NCBI RefSeq assembly: GCF_014219065.1 | Contig: NZ_JACLGO010000020.1 | Location: forward strand, 1-64,000 | Direction: 5' to 3' | From: Halopseudomonas xiamenensis | GTDB taxonomy: Bacteria > Pseudomonadota > Gammaproteobacteria > Pseudomonadales > Pseudomonadaceae | Length of the DNA: 64,000 bases | Translations under genes and position numbers: made by a program | Notes under the pieces: generated by a model | Seen by the model: the letters and a program-made list of their open reading frames with translations, nothing else | Database searches by the model: none | What the model was told of the DNA's origin: nothing | Part shown: positions 25,241 through 32,590 of the stretch, one piece after another | How the letters are laid out: each line of letters begins with the position of its first letter | Position numbering within the stretch: the first letter of the stretch is position 1

Positions 25241-27766
25241 TCAGAAGTGGGTCAGGGTCAGGCCGATCTTGTAGCTGGGTCCGTATTCCTCGTACTGGGC
25301 GTTGTAGCGGCGTTTGCCGGTGTAGACGTAATAGGATTCGTCGGTCAGGTTCTGCGCCTCGAAGAACAGTTGCAGGTTGTCGCGCAGGAAGTAGCTGGCG
25401 CTGAAGTCGACGAATAGCTGGTCATCCACCTTGTAGTCGTAACGGGCGTCCAGCACGTCACCCACTTCGTCCAGGTAGTCGGACTTGTAGTTGGCCGACA
25501 GGCGCAGGCTGAGCTGGTCGTTCTCCCAGCCCAGGGTCAGGTTGCCGGTGATGTCGGACTGGCCGGGCAGGCGGATGCTGCGGCTGCGCATGGCGCCCAG
25601 ATCCGGGTCGAACTGTTCGATATCGGCGTCGGATCGGGTGAAGGTGGTGTTGGCGTTGACCAGCAGCCCGTTCCATGGGGCGGGCAGCCAGCCGAACTTC
25701 TGCGAGTAGGCCAGCTCCAGACCGTAGACCTTGGCGCTGTCACCGTTGACTGAGGTGATGGCTTCGCTGAAGCCTGTGTATTCACCTGTGCCGGCGATGT
25801 CGGCGGTATAGATGAAGTTGTCGATATCCTTGTAGAACACGAAGGCAGATACCGCACCGGCACGACCCATGTAGTGCTCGATGCCGAGATCGAAGTTGGT
25901 TGACTCCAGCGGCTTGAGATCGGGGTTGCCGAACTCCGCCTCGTCGTCATCCAGTACGAAGCCGGGGAACAGCTGGCCGAAGGTCGGACGCACTACGCTG
26001 TTGGTCCAGGCGGCGCGGACTTGGGTCTTGTCGTTGAGCTGATAGATGGCGTGCAGGCCCGGCAGCCAGTGGTCATATTTCTTGCTGGTGTTGTTGGCGA
26101 CGAACTCGCCCTGGTCCAGTCCGGTGCCTCGGGCCTTCATGCGTGTGCCTTCGTAACGCAGGCCGGCGATGATGCGCAGGTCGTCGATATCCAGGGTATT
26201 CATCACATAGGCGGCATTGATGTCCTCCTCGATGGTGAAGTCGTTGATGCGCGACTCTTCCTCATCGTAGAAGTCGGCCCGATCCAGGCCGCTGACCAGG
26301 TCTTTCACTGCGCGGTCGGAAATTCGCGGCCCGAAGCGGCCCAGGCCGTAGTCGGCGGTGCTGCGGCTGAAGCGCGATAGATTCAGTTGAGCGTCGCTGA
26401 AACCCAGTTCGTCGAAGTCTTCGTAGACCCAGACATCCAGGTCGTTGTTCTTTTCCCGGCGGCTGAGCTTGCCGCCAAAGGCCAGCTGCGAGGGCAGGCC
26501 GCTCAGCTGAAAGTCACGGGTCAGGTCGAGCTTGATGTTCTTCTCGGTATCGGTGGTGCGCTGCTTTTCCCATTCCACCTCGGTCAGGGTGAAGTTGTTC
26601 GGGTCGTAATAGTCTTGCCCGGCGCGCAGACGCGGCTTGCGTGTGCTGTCGTAGCCGATATTGCTGAAGTCATCATTGCCTTCGAAGGCGGCATTACCGA
26701 TGCCGCCAGGGCTGTCCTCGCCGGCCTTGCTGTAGCCGGCCTGGGCGCTGAGTCCCCAGTCGCCGAGCTGGCGCTTGCCGCCAAACACGAAGCTCTTGAC
26801 CTCCTGGGTCTCCTCGCGGGCCTTGAGCTCGCGACTGACCTCGGCATCGCCCAGCTCACCGGGCAGCTGTGGGTCGGCAAACTCGGTTACCAGACCCTGG
26901 CGTACCTCATCGTCCTTGTAGCGGCTGTACAGGCTGCGGAACCAGACCTCGCTGTGCTCGTCCGGGCGGTAGTCCAGGTTCAGGCCCAGGCCGGTACGCT
27001 CGCGGGTGATGTCGTAGCGGCGCTGCTCGACTTCTTCCAGCCGGTTGCCGTCATCGAAGTCCCAGGCACCGCCGGTTTCTACGTTGTCCGAGCCGAACTT
27101 CCGCTCCTGCCAGCTCAGCGCCGCAGCGATACCGAAGTTGTCCACACCATCGCCGATACTGAAACGGTTACTGAAGGCGCCGGACAGTTTGGGGCTGTTG
27201 TTGCCAGTGTTCTCATCATGGCTGCCCTCGGCGCTGAGACTGTAGAACAGGCCGTCATGATCGAAGGCCGACAGGCTTTCCACCTCGATGGTGCCACCGA
27301 GGGAATTGGCGTCCATGTCCGGGGTCAGGGTCTTGACTACCGACAGCGACTGCACCAGTTCGCTGGGCAGCACGTCCATGGCCACCGCGCGGCGGTCGCT
27401 CTCCGGGGCTGGTACCAGGGTACCGTTGATGGTCACGCTGTTCAGATCCGAGCCCAGCCCACGTACCCGCACGAAGCGGCCTTCACCTTGGTCGCGCTCG
27501 ACCGACAGGCCGGGAATGCGCTGCAGCGCCTCGGCGGCGTTATCGTCCGGGAGCTGACCGATGGCGTCGGCATGCACCACGCTCTTGATGGTGCTGGCGC
27601 GGCGCTGGTCGTCCAGTGCCTGTTCCAGCTGGGCAGCCTGGCCGATCACATCGACGACCTCCGGCTGCTGTTGCTGTGCCGCCAGCGGCGCGCTTATAGC
27701 GATGGCCAGCGCCAGAGCGCTGAGGCGGAATCCGCTGTGACGGATGGTGATGTGTGCTGCGAACAT
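25241..27766 (-). CDS. TonB-dependent receptor of the phytase operon
   Basis: An 841-residue outer-membrane receptor with a signal peptide ending near PLAAQ. The plug domain begins about residue 60 (IKSVVHADAIGQLPDDNAAEALQRIPGLSVERDQGEGRFVRVRGLGSDLNSVTINGTLVPAPES), a pattern of the Xanthomonas/Caulobacter-type receptor subfamily. The barrel ends in F (YKIGLTLTHF). The start has a GGAGG site 8-9 nt upstream. First gene of the phytase-exbBD-tonB-phoX operon, behind a PHO-box-like repeat. Its ligand is unknown; phytate or a metal-phytate complex is the natural guess from context. Confidence 0.87.
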   Translation of the reverse strand: MFAAHITIRHSGFRLSALALAIAISAPLAAQQQQPEVVDVIGQAAQLEQALDDQRRASTIKSVVHADAIGQLPDDNAAEALQRIPGLSVERDQGEGRFVRVRGLGSDLNSVTINGTLVPAPESDRRAVAMDVLPSELVQSLSVVKTLTPDMDANSLGGTIEVESLSAFDHDGLFYSLSAEGSHDENTGNNSPKLSGAFSNRFSIGDGVDNFGIAAALSWQERKFGSDNVETGGAWDFDDGNRLEEVEQRRYDITRERTGLGLNLDYRPDEHSEVWFRSLYSRYKDDEVRQGLVTEFADPQLPGELGDAEVSRELKAREETQEVKSFVFGGKRQLGDWGLSAQAGYSKAGEDSPGGIGNAAFEGNDDFSNIGYDSTRKPRLRAGQDYYDPNNFTLTEVEWEKQRTTDTEKNIKLDLTRDFQLSGLPSQLAFGGKLSRREKNNDLDVWVYEDFDELGFSDAQLNLSRFSRSTADYGLGRFGPRISDRAVKDLVSGLDRADFYDEEESRINDFTIEEDINAAYVMNTLDIDDLRIIAGLRYEGTRMKARGTGLDQGEFVANNTSKKYDHWLPGLHAIYQLNDKTQVRAAWTNSVVRPTFGQLFPGFVLDDDEAEFGNPDLKPLESTNFDLGIEHYMGRAGAVSAFVFYKDIDNFIYTADIAGTGEYTGFSEAITSVNGDSAKVYGLELAYSQKFGWLPAPWNGLLVNANTTFTRSDADIEQFDPDLGAMRSRSIRLPGQSDITGNLTLGWENDQLSLRLSANYKSDYLDEVGDVLDARYDYKVDDQLFVDFSASYFLRDNLQLFFEAQNLTDESYYVYTGKRRYNAQYEEYGPSYKIGLTLTHF

Positions 27767-27817
27767 GGATTGATCCTCCCCTGGAAAAAGCGGCCTGTGC
27801 GGGCTTTCTGGGGAGGC

Positions 27818-27850
27818 AAGTTAGGTGGGGCAGATGTCAGTTATGTGACC
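27818..27850 (-). promoter_or_regulatory. PHO box and -10 of the phytase operon
   Basis: On the minus strand GGTCAC-ATAAC-TGACAT (27850-27834) has two half-sites each matching the PhoB TGTCAT/C half-site at 5 of 6 positions with the required 11-bp period. Ten bases later comes TAACTT (27823-27818), the right place for the -10 of a PhoB-activated promoter, 52 bp before the receptor ATG. The rest of the 339-bp gap (27767-28105) holds only a direct repeat. Confidence 0.65.
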
Positions 27851-27906
27851 AGGTTGTCATCAATAGTGGTGAAAAGTCAGGATATATGGGGTAACTGGTC
27901 GGTTTT

Positions 27907-28041
27907 GAGCTGATTTGACCCTTTCCCCTGGCCTTTCCTTGGTCATCTTCCGTTGTGAAGGCGCGGAATGAGTGGGGAACAGCAGTGCTGGCGGAGAAAA
28001 GGTGGCGTGCCTGAGCCCAGCGCGCTGAGCTGATATGACCC
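27907..28041 (+). repeat. 15-bp direct repeat 120 bp apart
   Basis: GAGCTGATTTGACCC at 27907-27921 and GAGCTGATATGACCC at 28027-28041 differ at one base. They lie between the divergent receptor and GGDEF-like genes and could be operators or chance. Confidence 0.4.
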
Positions 28042-28105
28042 CGGGCGATGCAACAGCATTGTCATATGCAGCTGCTTAGCTGGCGAGCATGAACGGAGAA
28101 CCATC

Positions 28106-29023
28106 ATGACATCCATGCTCGCCACCCATCGCATAAAGCTGACCGTCCTGCTGATCGCCGCCAATCTCGGGCTGATCCTGCATCTGTTGTCGGGTGAGAT
28201 CAAACCGGTCTCGGCCTGGGACTGGCTGGATGTGGCCGGGGAGGGCGGCTCGGCGGTATTGATACTGGTGTGGATCGGGCTGCTGCTCAAGAGCCGACCG
28301 GCGGGCTATGTGACCGATCTGTTGTTCACGGGGCTGGGCTGTCTGTTTTTCAGCCTGTTCATGGATACCGTAGACGAATTCATCGCCTTGCCTGTCGCGA
28401 TCAACTGGGACGGCTGGCTGGAATCCGGACCTATGCCGGTTGGCTTTATCCTGCTGACCCTGGGTATTTTTCACTGGCACCGCGAACAACTGGCGATCAA
28501 TGAGCAGATGCGCAACCGGGAGCGGCTGTTCCGTGAACACCGTCAGTTCGACAAACTGACCCCGCTGGGGGATGCCAACTATCTGCGGGCGCAATTGCAG
28601 TTGGCGCTGGGTGAGGCGAGCAATGCGCGGCAGCCATTGTCGGTCATCATGCTGGATCTGGATGCCTTCTCCAGGATAAACAGGGAATATGGCCACGCTG
28701 AAGGGGATCGTTTGCTGCAGGTGCTGACTCAATTGCTGCTGCTCAACCTACGCCAGCATGACCTGCTGTGTCGCTTGGCCGGGGATCGATTCGTGGTGAC
28801 CCTACCGCATACCGGAGAGCGTCAGGCGCAACTGCTGGCCGGGGAGATGGGTCAGGCGGTGCGCAGCCTGGCCTACAAGAGCAGCCGCCAGGGCGAGCGT
28901 ATCGAGTTGTCTGCTACGGTGGTGGCGTTGATGGCCCGCGACGAGGATACCAGCAGCCTGCTGCAGCGATTGAATATCGCCATGGCTCGGGCCAAGCAGA
29001 ATCTGACGGTGCAGTATGGATAG
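28106..29023 (+). CDS. membrane protein with degenerate GGDEF domain
   Basis: A 305-residue protein with four predicted TMs (about 10-28, 45-62, 68-88, 110-126) followed by a GGDEF-fold domain (about 150-300). The active-site loop reads AGDRF (225-229) instead of GG(D/E)EF. The usual D-x-LT-x-L-x-N lead-in is altered to DKLTPLGDANYL, although DLDAFSRIN and HAEGDRLL are kept. Catalysis of c-di-GMP is unlikely; it may be a sensor or ligand-binding protein. The stop overlaps the AraC-type gene by 8 nt, so the two are a unit. Start chosen at 28106 behind a GGAGA site. Confidence 0.75.
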   Translation: MTSMLATHRIKLTVLLIAANLGLILHLLSGEIKPVSAWDWLDVAGEGGSAVLILVWIGLLLKSRPAGYVTDLLFTGLGCLFFSLFMDTVDEFIALPVAINWDGWLESGPMPVGFILLTLGIFHWHREQLAINEQMRNRERLFREHRQFDKLTPLGDANYLRAQLQLALGEASNARQPLSVIMLDLDAFSRINREYGHAEGDRLLQVLTQLLLLNLRQHDLLCRLAGDRFVVTLPHTGERQAQLLAGEMGQAVRSLAYKSSRQGERIELSATVVALMARDEDTSSLLQRLNIAMARAKQNLTVQYG

Positions 29024-30065
29024 GGGCGAGCGGGCAGCGGGGTGGCTGGAGTGCGATACGCGCTTTATTCCGGCGCACTATCAGCCCGCCAGCCTGATCG
29101 ACCTGGCTCTTGGCCGGGGCGTCAATGTGCACCGGTTGCTGCAGGGGACCGGGCTATTCCATGAGGACATCCTTGCCGGCAATCGGCTGATCAGCCCGCT
29201 GCAGTTTCTGCGCCTGATCAGCAATGTGCAGCAGCAGATGCAAGCCGATGACACCAGCTTTCTGCTGGGTCAGCAGTGGCTGCCCGGTCACTACGGTGCG
29301 GCCAGCCACGCCCTGCGCCATGCCACCAATCTGCTGGAGGCATTGGAGCGGCTGGTGCGTTTGCAGCCGCTGCTGTGGCCCCTGCTGCGCCTGCGCTTGC
29401 GGGTGGACGAGCGGTATGTCTGGCTGGACTGGGGTGACTGCTTCGGTGCTGGCGGGCAGGACGTGTTTCTGGTCGAGGCCAGTATGGCGGCGCTGACGGG
29501 TGTCAGTCAGTGGTTGTCCGGCCAGCGACTGCCCTGGTTATTCCACCTGGCGCATACGCAGCCGCGCTACATCGAGCAGTACTGGGTGCATCTGGGCGAA
29601 CAGCTGCGTTTCGACAGCCCGCTGAACCAGATGTGCCTGCCACGCAAGTACCTGCACCAGCCCTGGGCGGGGGCCTCGGCGACTGCCGGTCAAGTTGCCG
29701 AACAGGAAGGTCTGGCCATGCTTGCAGCGCTGCCGGCAGTGCAGAGTCTGCTGGACGGCCTGCATGACCATCTGCTGGCGCAGATTCGCCAGCCCCTGCG
29801 GCTGGAGGGAGTGGCGGAGTCCTTCGGCATGAGCCCGGCAACGCTCAAGCGCAAACTGCAGAAGCACGGTACGCATTTTCAGGAACAGCTGGATCAGGCC
29901 CGCTCCAGCGTGGCACTGGAGCTCTACCAGAGCCGCGGCTATACCAGCGACGAGGTGGCCGACTACCTCAACTTCAACGACCGCGCCAACTTCCGCCGTT
30001 CGCTACGGCGCTGGACCGGCCTGCTGCCCAGCGAACTGCGGGAGTGGCTGGGCGGGCAGCGCTGA
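29016..30065 (+). CDS. AraC-family transcriptional regulator
   Basis: A 349-residue regulator of the OruR/ArgR-like AraC subgroup: an N-terminal ligand or effector domain (about 20-220, VNVHRLLQGTGLFHEDILAGNRLISPLQFLRLI) and a C-terminal double helix-turn-helix (about 255-345, LRLEGVAESFGMSPATLKRKLQKHGTHFQEQLDQAR and DEVADYLNFNDRANFRRSLRRWTGLLPSELR). It is translationally coupled to the GGDEF-like membrane protein, which suggests the latter feeds it a signal. The regulon is unknown. Confidence 0.85.
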   Translation: MDRGERAAGWLECDTRFIPAHYQPASLIDLALGRGVNVHRLLQGTGLFHEDILAGNRLISPLQFLRLISNVQQQMQADDTSFLLGQQWLPGHYGAASHALRHATNLLEALERLVRLQPLLWPLLRLRLRVDERYVWLDWGDCFGAGGQDVFLVEASMAALTGVSQWLSGQRLPWLFHLAHTQPRYIEQYWVHLGEQLRFDSPLNQMCLPRKYLHQPWAGASATAGQVAEQEGLAMLAALPAVQSLLDGLHDHLLAQIRQPLRLEGVAESFGMSPATLKRKLQKHGTHFQEQLDQARSSVALELYQSRGYTSDEVADYLNFNDRANFRRSLRRWTGLLPSELREWLGGQR

Positions 30066-30110
30066 TCCGGGGTCAGCAGCAGAGGGTTTGCATTAAATAA
30101 AAACGTATAG

Positions 30111-30124
30111 ACAATGTATATTGT
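30111..30124. promoter_or_regulatory. AT-rich palindrome before the RHH-like gene
   Basis: ACAAT-GTAT-ATTGT is a perfect 5-bp-arm dyad in a very AT-rich stretch, 40 bp ahead of the start at 30164. It could be the operator of the small RHH-like protein it precedes (inference). Confidence 0.4.
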
Positions 30125-30163
30125 TTTTTGGCTTGAGATTTATTTTTTTGCGCGAGTGCACCC

Positions 30164-30352
30164 ATGTCAGATAAGCCCAGGAAAGTGAAACTCAACAAGA
30201 AGGACAGCCAGTTGCTGATCCGTATCAGCACTGCGGAACGCGAGCAGTTCGTCCAGCTGTGTGAACAGCTGGACACCACCGCAGCCCGCGAAATCAGGCA
30301 GTTCATTCGTAAATTCATCAAGAAGCATGAATCTACCGAGCCGCCCCAATAG
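30164..30352 (+). CDS. small ribbon-helix-helix-like protein
   Basis: A 62-residue basic protein. After a Lys-rich N-terminus (MSDKPRKVKLNKKD) comes a short strand LLIRIS and two helices, TAEREQFVQLCEQLDT and TAAREIRQFIRKFIKKH, the layout of a ribbon-helix-helix DNA-binding fold. It is followed after 18 bp by a 45-residue Lys-rich gene in the same direction, and its promoter region holds a palindrome. Function unknown; an antitoxin or local repressor is possible but no toxin gene is adjacent. Confidence 0.65.
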   Translation: MSDKPRKVKLNKKDSQLLIRISTAEREQFVQLCEQLDTTAAREIRQFIRKFIKKHESTEPPQ

Positions 30353-30370
30353 CTAGACAGGAGACATGTC

Positions 30371-30508
30371 ATGTCCAATAAAGTCAAGGCCGTCGCCGAG
30401 AAGAACGCCAAATCCATCAAGCAGAAGATCAAGGCGCGTGAGGCCAAGGTCGAGAAGCATGAGAAGAAGATTAAGGCTCTGAAAAAAGCCGCGAAAAAAG
30501 CTGCATAA
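30371..30508 (+). CDS. 45-residue Lys/Ala-rich mini-protein
   Basis: The ORF ATG 30371 to TAA 30508 encodes 45 residues of which 18 are Lys and 11 Ala (MSNKVKAVAEKNAKSIKQ ... LKKAAKKAA). It is predicted as one very basic helix, resembling a histone-H1-like tail. It follows the RHH-like gene by 18 bp, behind a weak GGAGAC site, and is followed by a stem-loop at 30521-30540. Not recognised. Codon use is AAG-rich and the gene looks real rather than a shadow. A nucleoid- or RNA-binding role is a guess. Confidence 0.6.
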   Translation: MSNKVKAVAEKNAKSIKQKIKAREAKVEKHEKKIKALKKAAKKAA

Positions 30509-30520
30509 CGGCATGCACGG

Positions 30521-30540
30521 GGCCGCCGATTCGGGCGGCC
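30521..30540 (+). terminator. stem-loop after the Lys-rich gene
   Basis: GGCCGCC-GATTCG-GGCGGCC forms a 7-bp GC stem with a 6-nt loop, 12 bp after the stop. There is no clear T-tract, so termination is probable but not certain. Confidence 0.55.
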
Positions 30541-30606
30541 TCGCCTGATATACACCCCTTTCCCCTGCCCGTCACCTGTTGGTCTACGCAGATCAATCGA
30601 TTTTAC

Positions 30607-30626
30607 TACCTACCGGTCGGTAGGTA
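30607..30626. promoter_or_regulatory. TetR-type operator palindrome
   Basis: TACCTACCG-GT-CGGTAGGTA, 9-bp perfect arms around a 2-bp centre, 48 bp ahead of the TetR-family start. It is most likely the operator through which this regulator represses itself and the co-transcribed efflux gene. Confidence 0.75.
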
Positions 30627-30674
30627 TCTCTGCTAAGCTCTCGCTCCTCGCTTGCACTGACCGGGAGTACCAGC

Positions 30675-31283
30675 ATGACCACCATTCCAACCGCCGAGCG
30701 GATTGCCGCTGCGGCCGTCACGCATTTTTCCAGCTATGGCTACGATGCTTCCTCGCTGGCCCGGATTGCCGAGGCCGTGGGCATACGCAAGGCTTCCCTG
30801 TACTCACACTTCAGTTGCAAGGACGACCTGTTCATGCGGGTTTTTGCCGAGGCGCTGCAGGCCGAGTGCGGGTTGGCCCGGGATTGCTTCGCTGCCGAGC
30901 CGCTGGCGGCGCTGCCGGGGTCGAGCTACTGCGCCAGTCTGATCGAGCGTTTCGAAAAGTCCGAGCAACTGCGCTTTCTGCTGCGTACCGGGTATATGCC
31001 GCCGCCTGCGCTGGAGCCGCAGATCAGCGCGGGGCATGAGGCCTATCTGGCGCAGCTGCAGGGCGATTTTGCCGAACGCCTCGGCGCCTGGGGCCGGGGG
31101 CGGCTGATGCCGGCTGATATCGAGCTGTATGGGGAGGTCTACCTGGGCCTGGTGGACAGTGTGCAGGTCAAGCTGGTGTATACCGACGCGCGCCAGGCGC
31201 AGTCGCGCCTGCAGGCATTGCAGCAGGTGCTGCAGGATGGCCTGTTACAGCGGTCTGGACATGGGAGTGCCGTACATGAATGA
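30675..31283 (+). CDS. TetR/AcrR-family repressor
   Basis: A 202-residue protein with an N-terminal helix-turn-helix (IAAAAVTHFSSYGYDASSLARIAEAVGIRKASLYSHFSCKDDLFMRVF, about 9-56) and a helical ligand domain. It sits behind a 20-bp palindrome and overlaps the start of the MFS gene by 8 nt, the usual layout of a repressor controlling its own efflux pump. Confidence 0.87.
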   Translation: MTTIPTAERIAAAAVTHFSSYGYDASSLARIAEAVGIRKASLYSHFSCKDDLFMRVFAEALQAECGLARDCFAAEPLAALPGSSYCASLIERFEKSEQLRFLLRTGYMPPPALEPQISAGHEAYLAQLQGDFAERLGAWGRGRLMPADIELYGEVYLGLVDSVQVKLVYTDARQAQSRLQALQQVLQDGLLQRSGHGSAVHE

Positions 31284-32487
31284 GTCCACTGCAGCACCCA
31301 CGACGGCGGCACTGGGCATGACCTTGATCGTGCTGCTGGCACTGCTGACCGCCCTGGATGCCATGGCCATCGACATGTATCTGCCGGGCATGCCGCAGAT
31401 CGCCGCTGATCTGGGCGTTTCCGCCGGGCGCATCCAGCAGACGCTGTCGGTATTTCTGGTGGGGTTGGCCATTGGGCAGGCACTGTATGGCCCATTGCTG
31501 GATCGTTTTGGCCGGCGCCTGCCGTTGTTGCTGGGGGTGGCCATCTTTGCCCTTGGCTCGGTTGGCGCTGCCCTGGCGCCGACGGTCGAATGGCTGCTGA
31601 CGGCACGCTTCGTCCAGGCGCTGGGCGCGGCGGCTGGGCTGGTGGCGCCCCGGGCGATTGTCGCCGATCTGTGCGATGTCACGGAATCATCGCGGATCTT
31701 TTCCCTGTTGATGCAGATCATGATGATCGCCCCCATTCTGGCGCCGATCGTGGGCGGCTATCTGCTCGGCTGGGGCAGCTGGCGGCTGATCTTCTGGGTG
31801 CTGGCCGGGCTGGGTGTCGCCGGTTGGTTGTGGGGGCTGCGGTCGTTGCCCGACTCATTGCCAGTGGCGCAGCGGGTGCCTCTGCAGGTCGATGGCATCC
31901 TGCGGGCCTACGGTCGGCAGATGCGTGATCCGGTGTTCTTGCTGTACACCCTGGCCGGGGGCTTCATTCTCGGCTCGCTGTTCGTCTACATCAGTGCCTC
32001 GGCGTTCGTGTTCACTGAACACTTCAAGCTGGATGCCATGCAGTTCAGCTACCTGTTTGCCGCCAACTCCGTCGCCCTGGTGCTGGGTGGAAGCATCAGT
32101 AACCTGTTGCTCAAGCGCGGTGGGCAAACGCGCCACATCATGTTGCTGGGAATAGTGGCGCATGGCCTGTCCGGCCTGCTGTTATTTGCCGTGGTGCAGC
32201 TGGGCTGGGCTTCGTTGGTGGTCTACTGCAGCCTGCTCGCCGTAGCGGTCGGCAGCCTGGGACTGATCTTCGGCAACCTGACGGCGCTGACCATGAGCAG
32301 TGCTGGCCGGCAGCTGGGAGTGGCGTCGGCATTGATGGGCAGTCTGCATTACCTGTTATCTGCGGTGGTCGGCTACCTGGTCAGCCTGGCTGCGCCCGGA
32401 CCCGCCACCTTGCCCCTGGCGATAGCCTTGTGCGGTGTGCTGACGCTGGGTGCGTGTCTGTGGGCGCAGCGTGTGGCTCTGCGATGA
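31276..32487 (+). CDS. Bcr/CflA-type MFS drug efflux transporter
   Basis: A 403-residue transporter with 12 TMs. Hallmarks are DAMAIDMYLPGMPQIAADLGVSAGRIQQTLSVFLVGLAIGQALYGPLLDRFGRRLPLLLG (TM1, TM2 and motif A) and RFVQALGAAAGLVAPRAIVADL (motif C region), typical of Bcr/CflA. Start 31276 was chosen for the GGGAG site 8 nt upstream; ATG 31261 is the alternative. Substrates (for example bicyclomycin or chloramphenicol in relatives) cannot be deduced. Confidence 0.87.
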   Translation: MNESTAAPTTAALGMTLIVLLALLTALDAMAIDMYLPGMPQIAADLGVSAGRIQQTLSVFLVGLAIGQALYGPLLDRFGRRLPLLLGVAIFALGSVGAALAPTVEWLLTARFVQALGAAAGLVAPRAIVADLCDVTESSRIFSLLMQIMMIAPILAPIVGGYLLGWGSWRLIFWVLAGLGVAGWLWGLRSLPDSLPVAQRVPLQVDGILRAYGRQMRDPVFLLYTLAGGFILGSLFVYISASAFVFTEHFKLDAMQFSYLFAANSVALVLGGSISNLLLKRGGQTRHIMLLGIVAHGLSGLLLFAVVQLGWASLVVYCSLLAVAVGSLGLIFGNLTALTMSSAGRQLGVASALMGSLHYLLSAVVGYLVSLAAPGPATLPLAIALCGVLTLGACLWAQRVALR

Positions 32488-32590
32488 AGCCAGGGAATCA
32501 TTCAGGCACAACTTTGTTGGTATGCAAAGACCGCTAGAGGTGCCGGCTGGTTTACCCTGACGCCTCGTGACAGAACAGGGGATACCGCTG

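Noticed and set aside
30164-30508. Toxin-antitoxin module
   Set aside because: The RHH-like protein could be an antitoxin, but the partner is a polycationic helix with no toxin fold and the gene order does not identify one.
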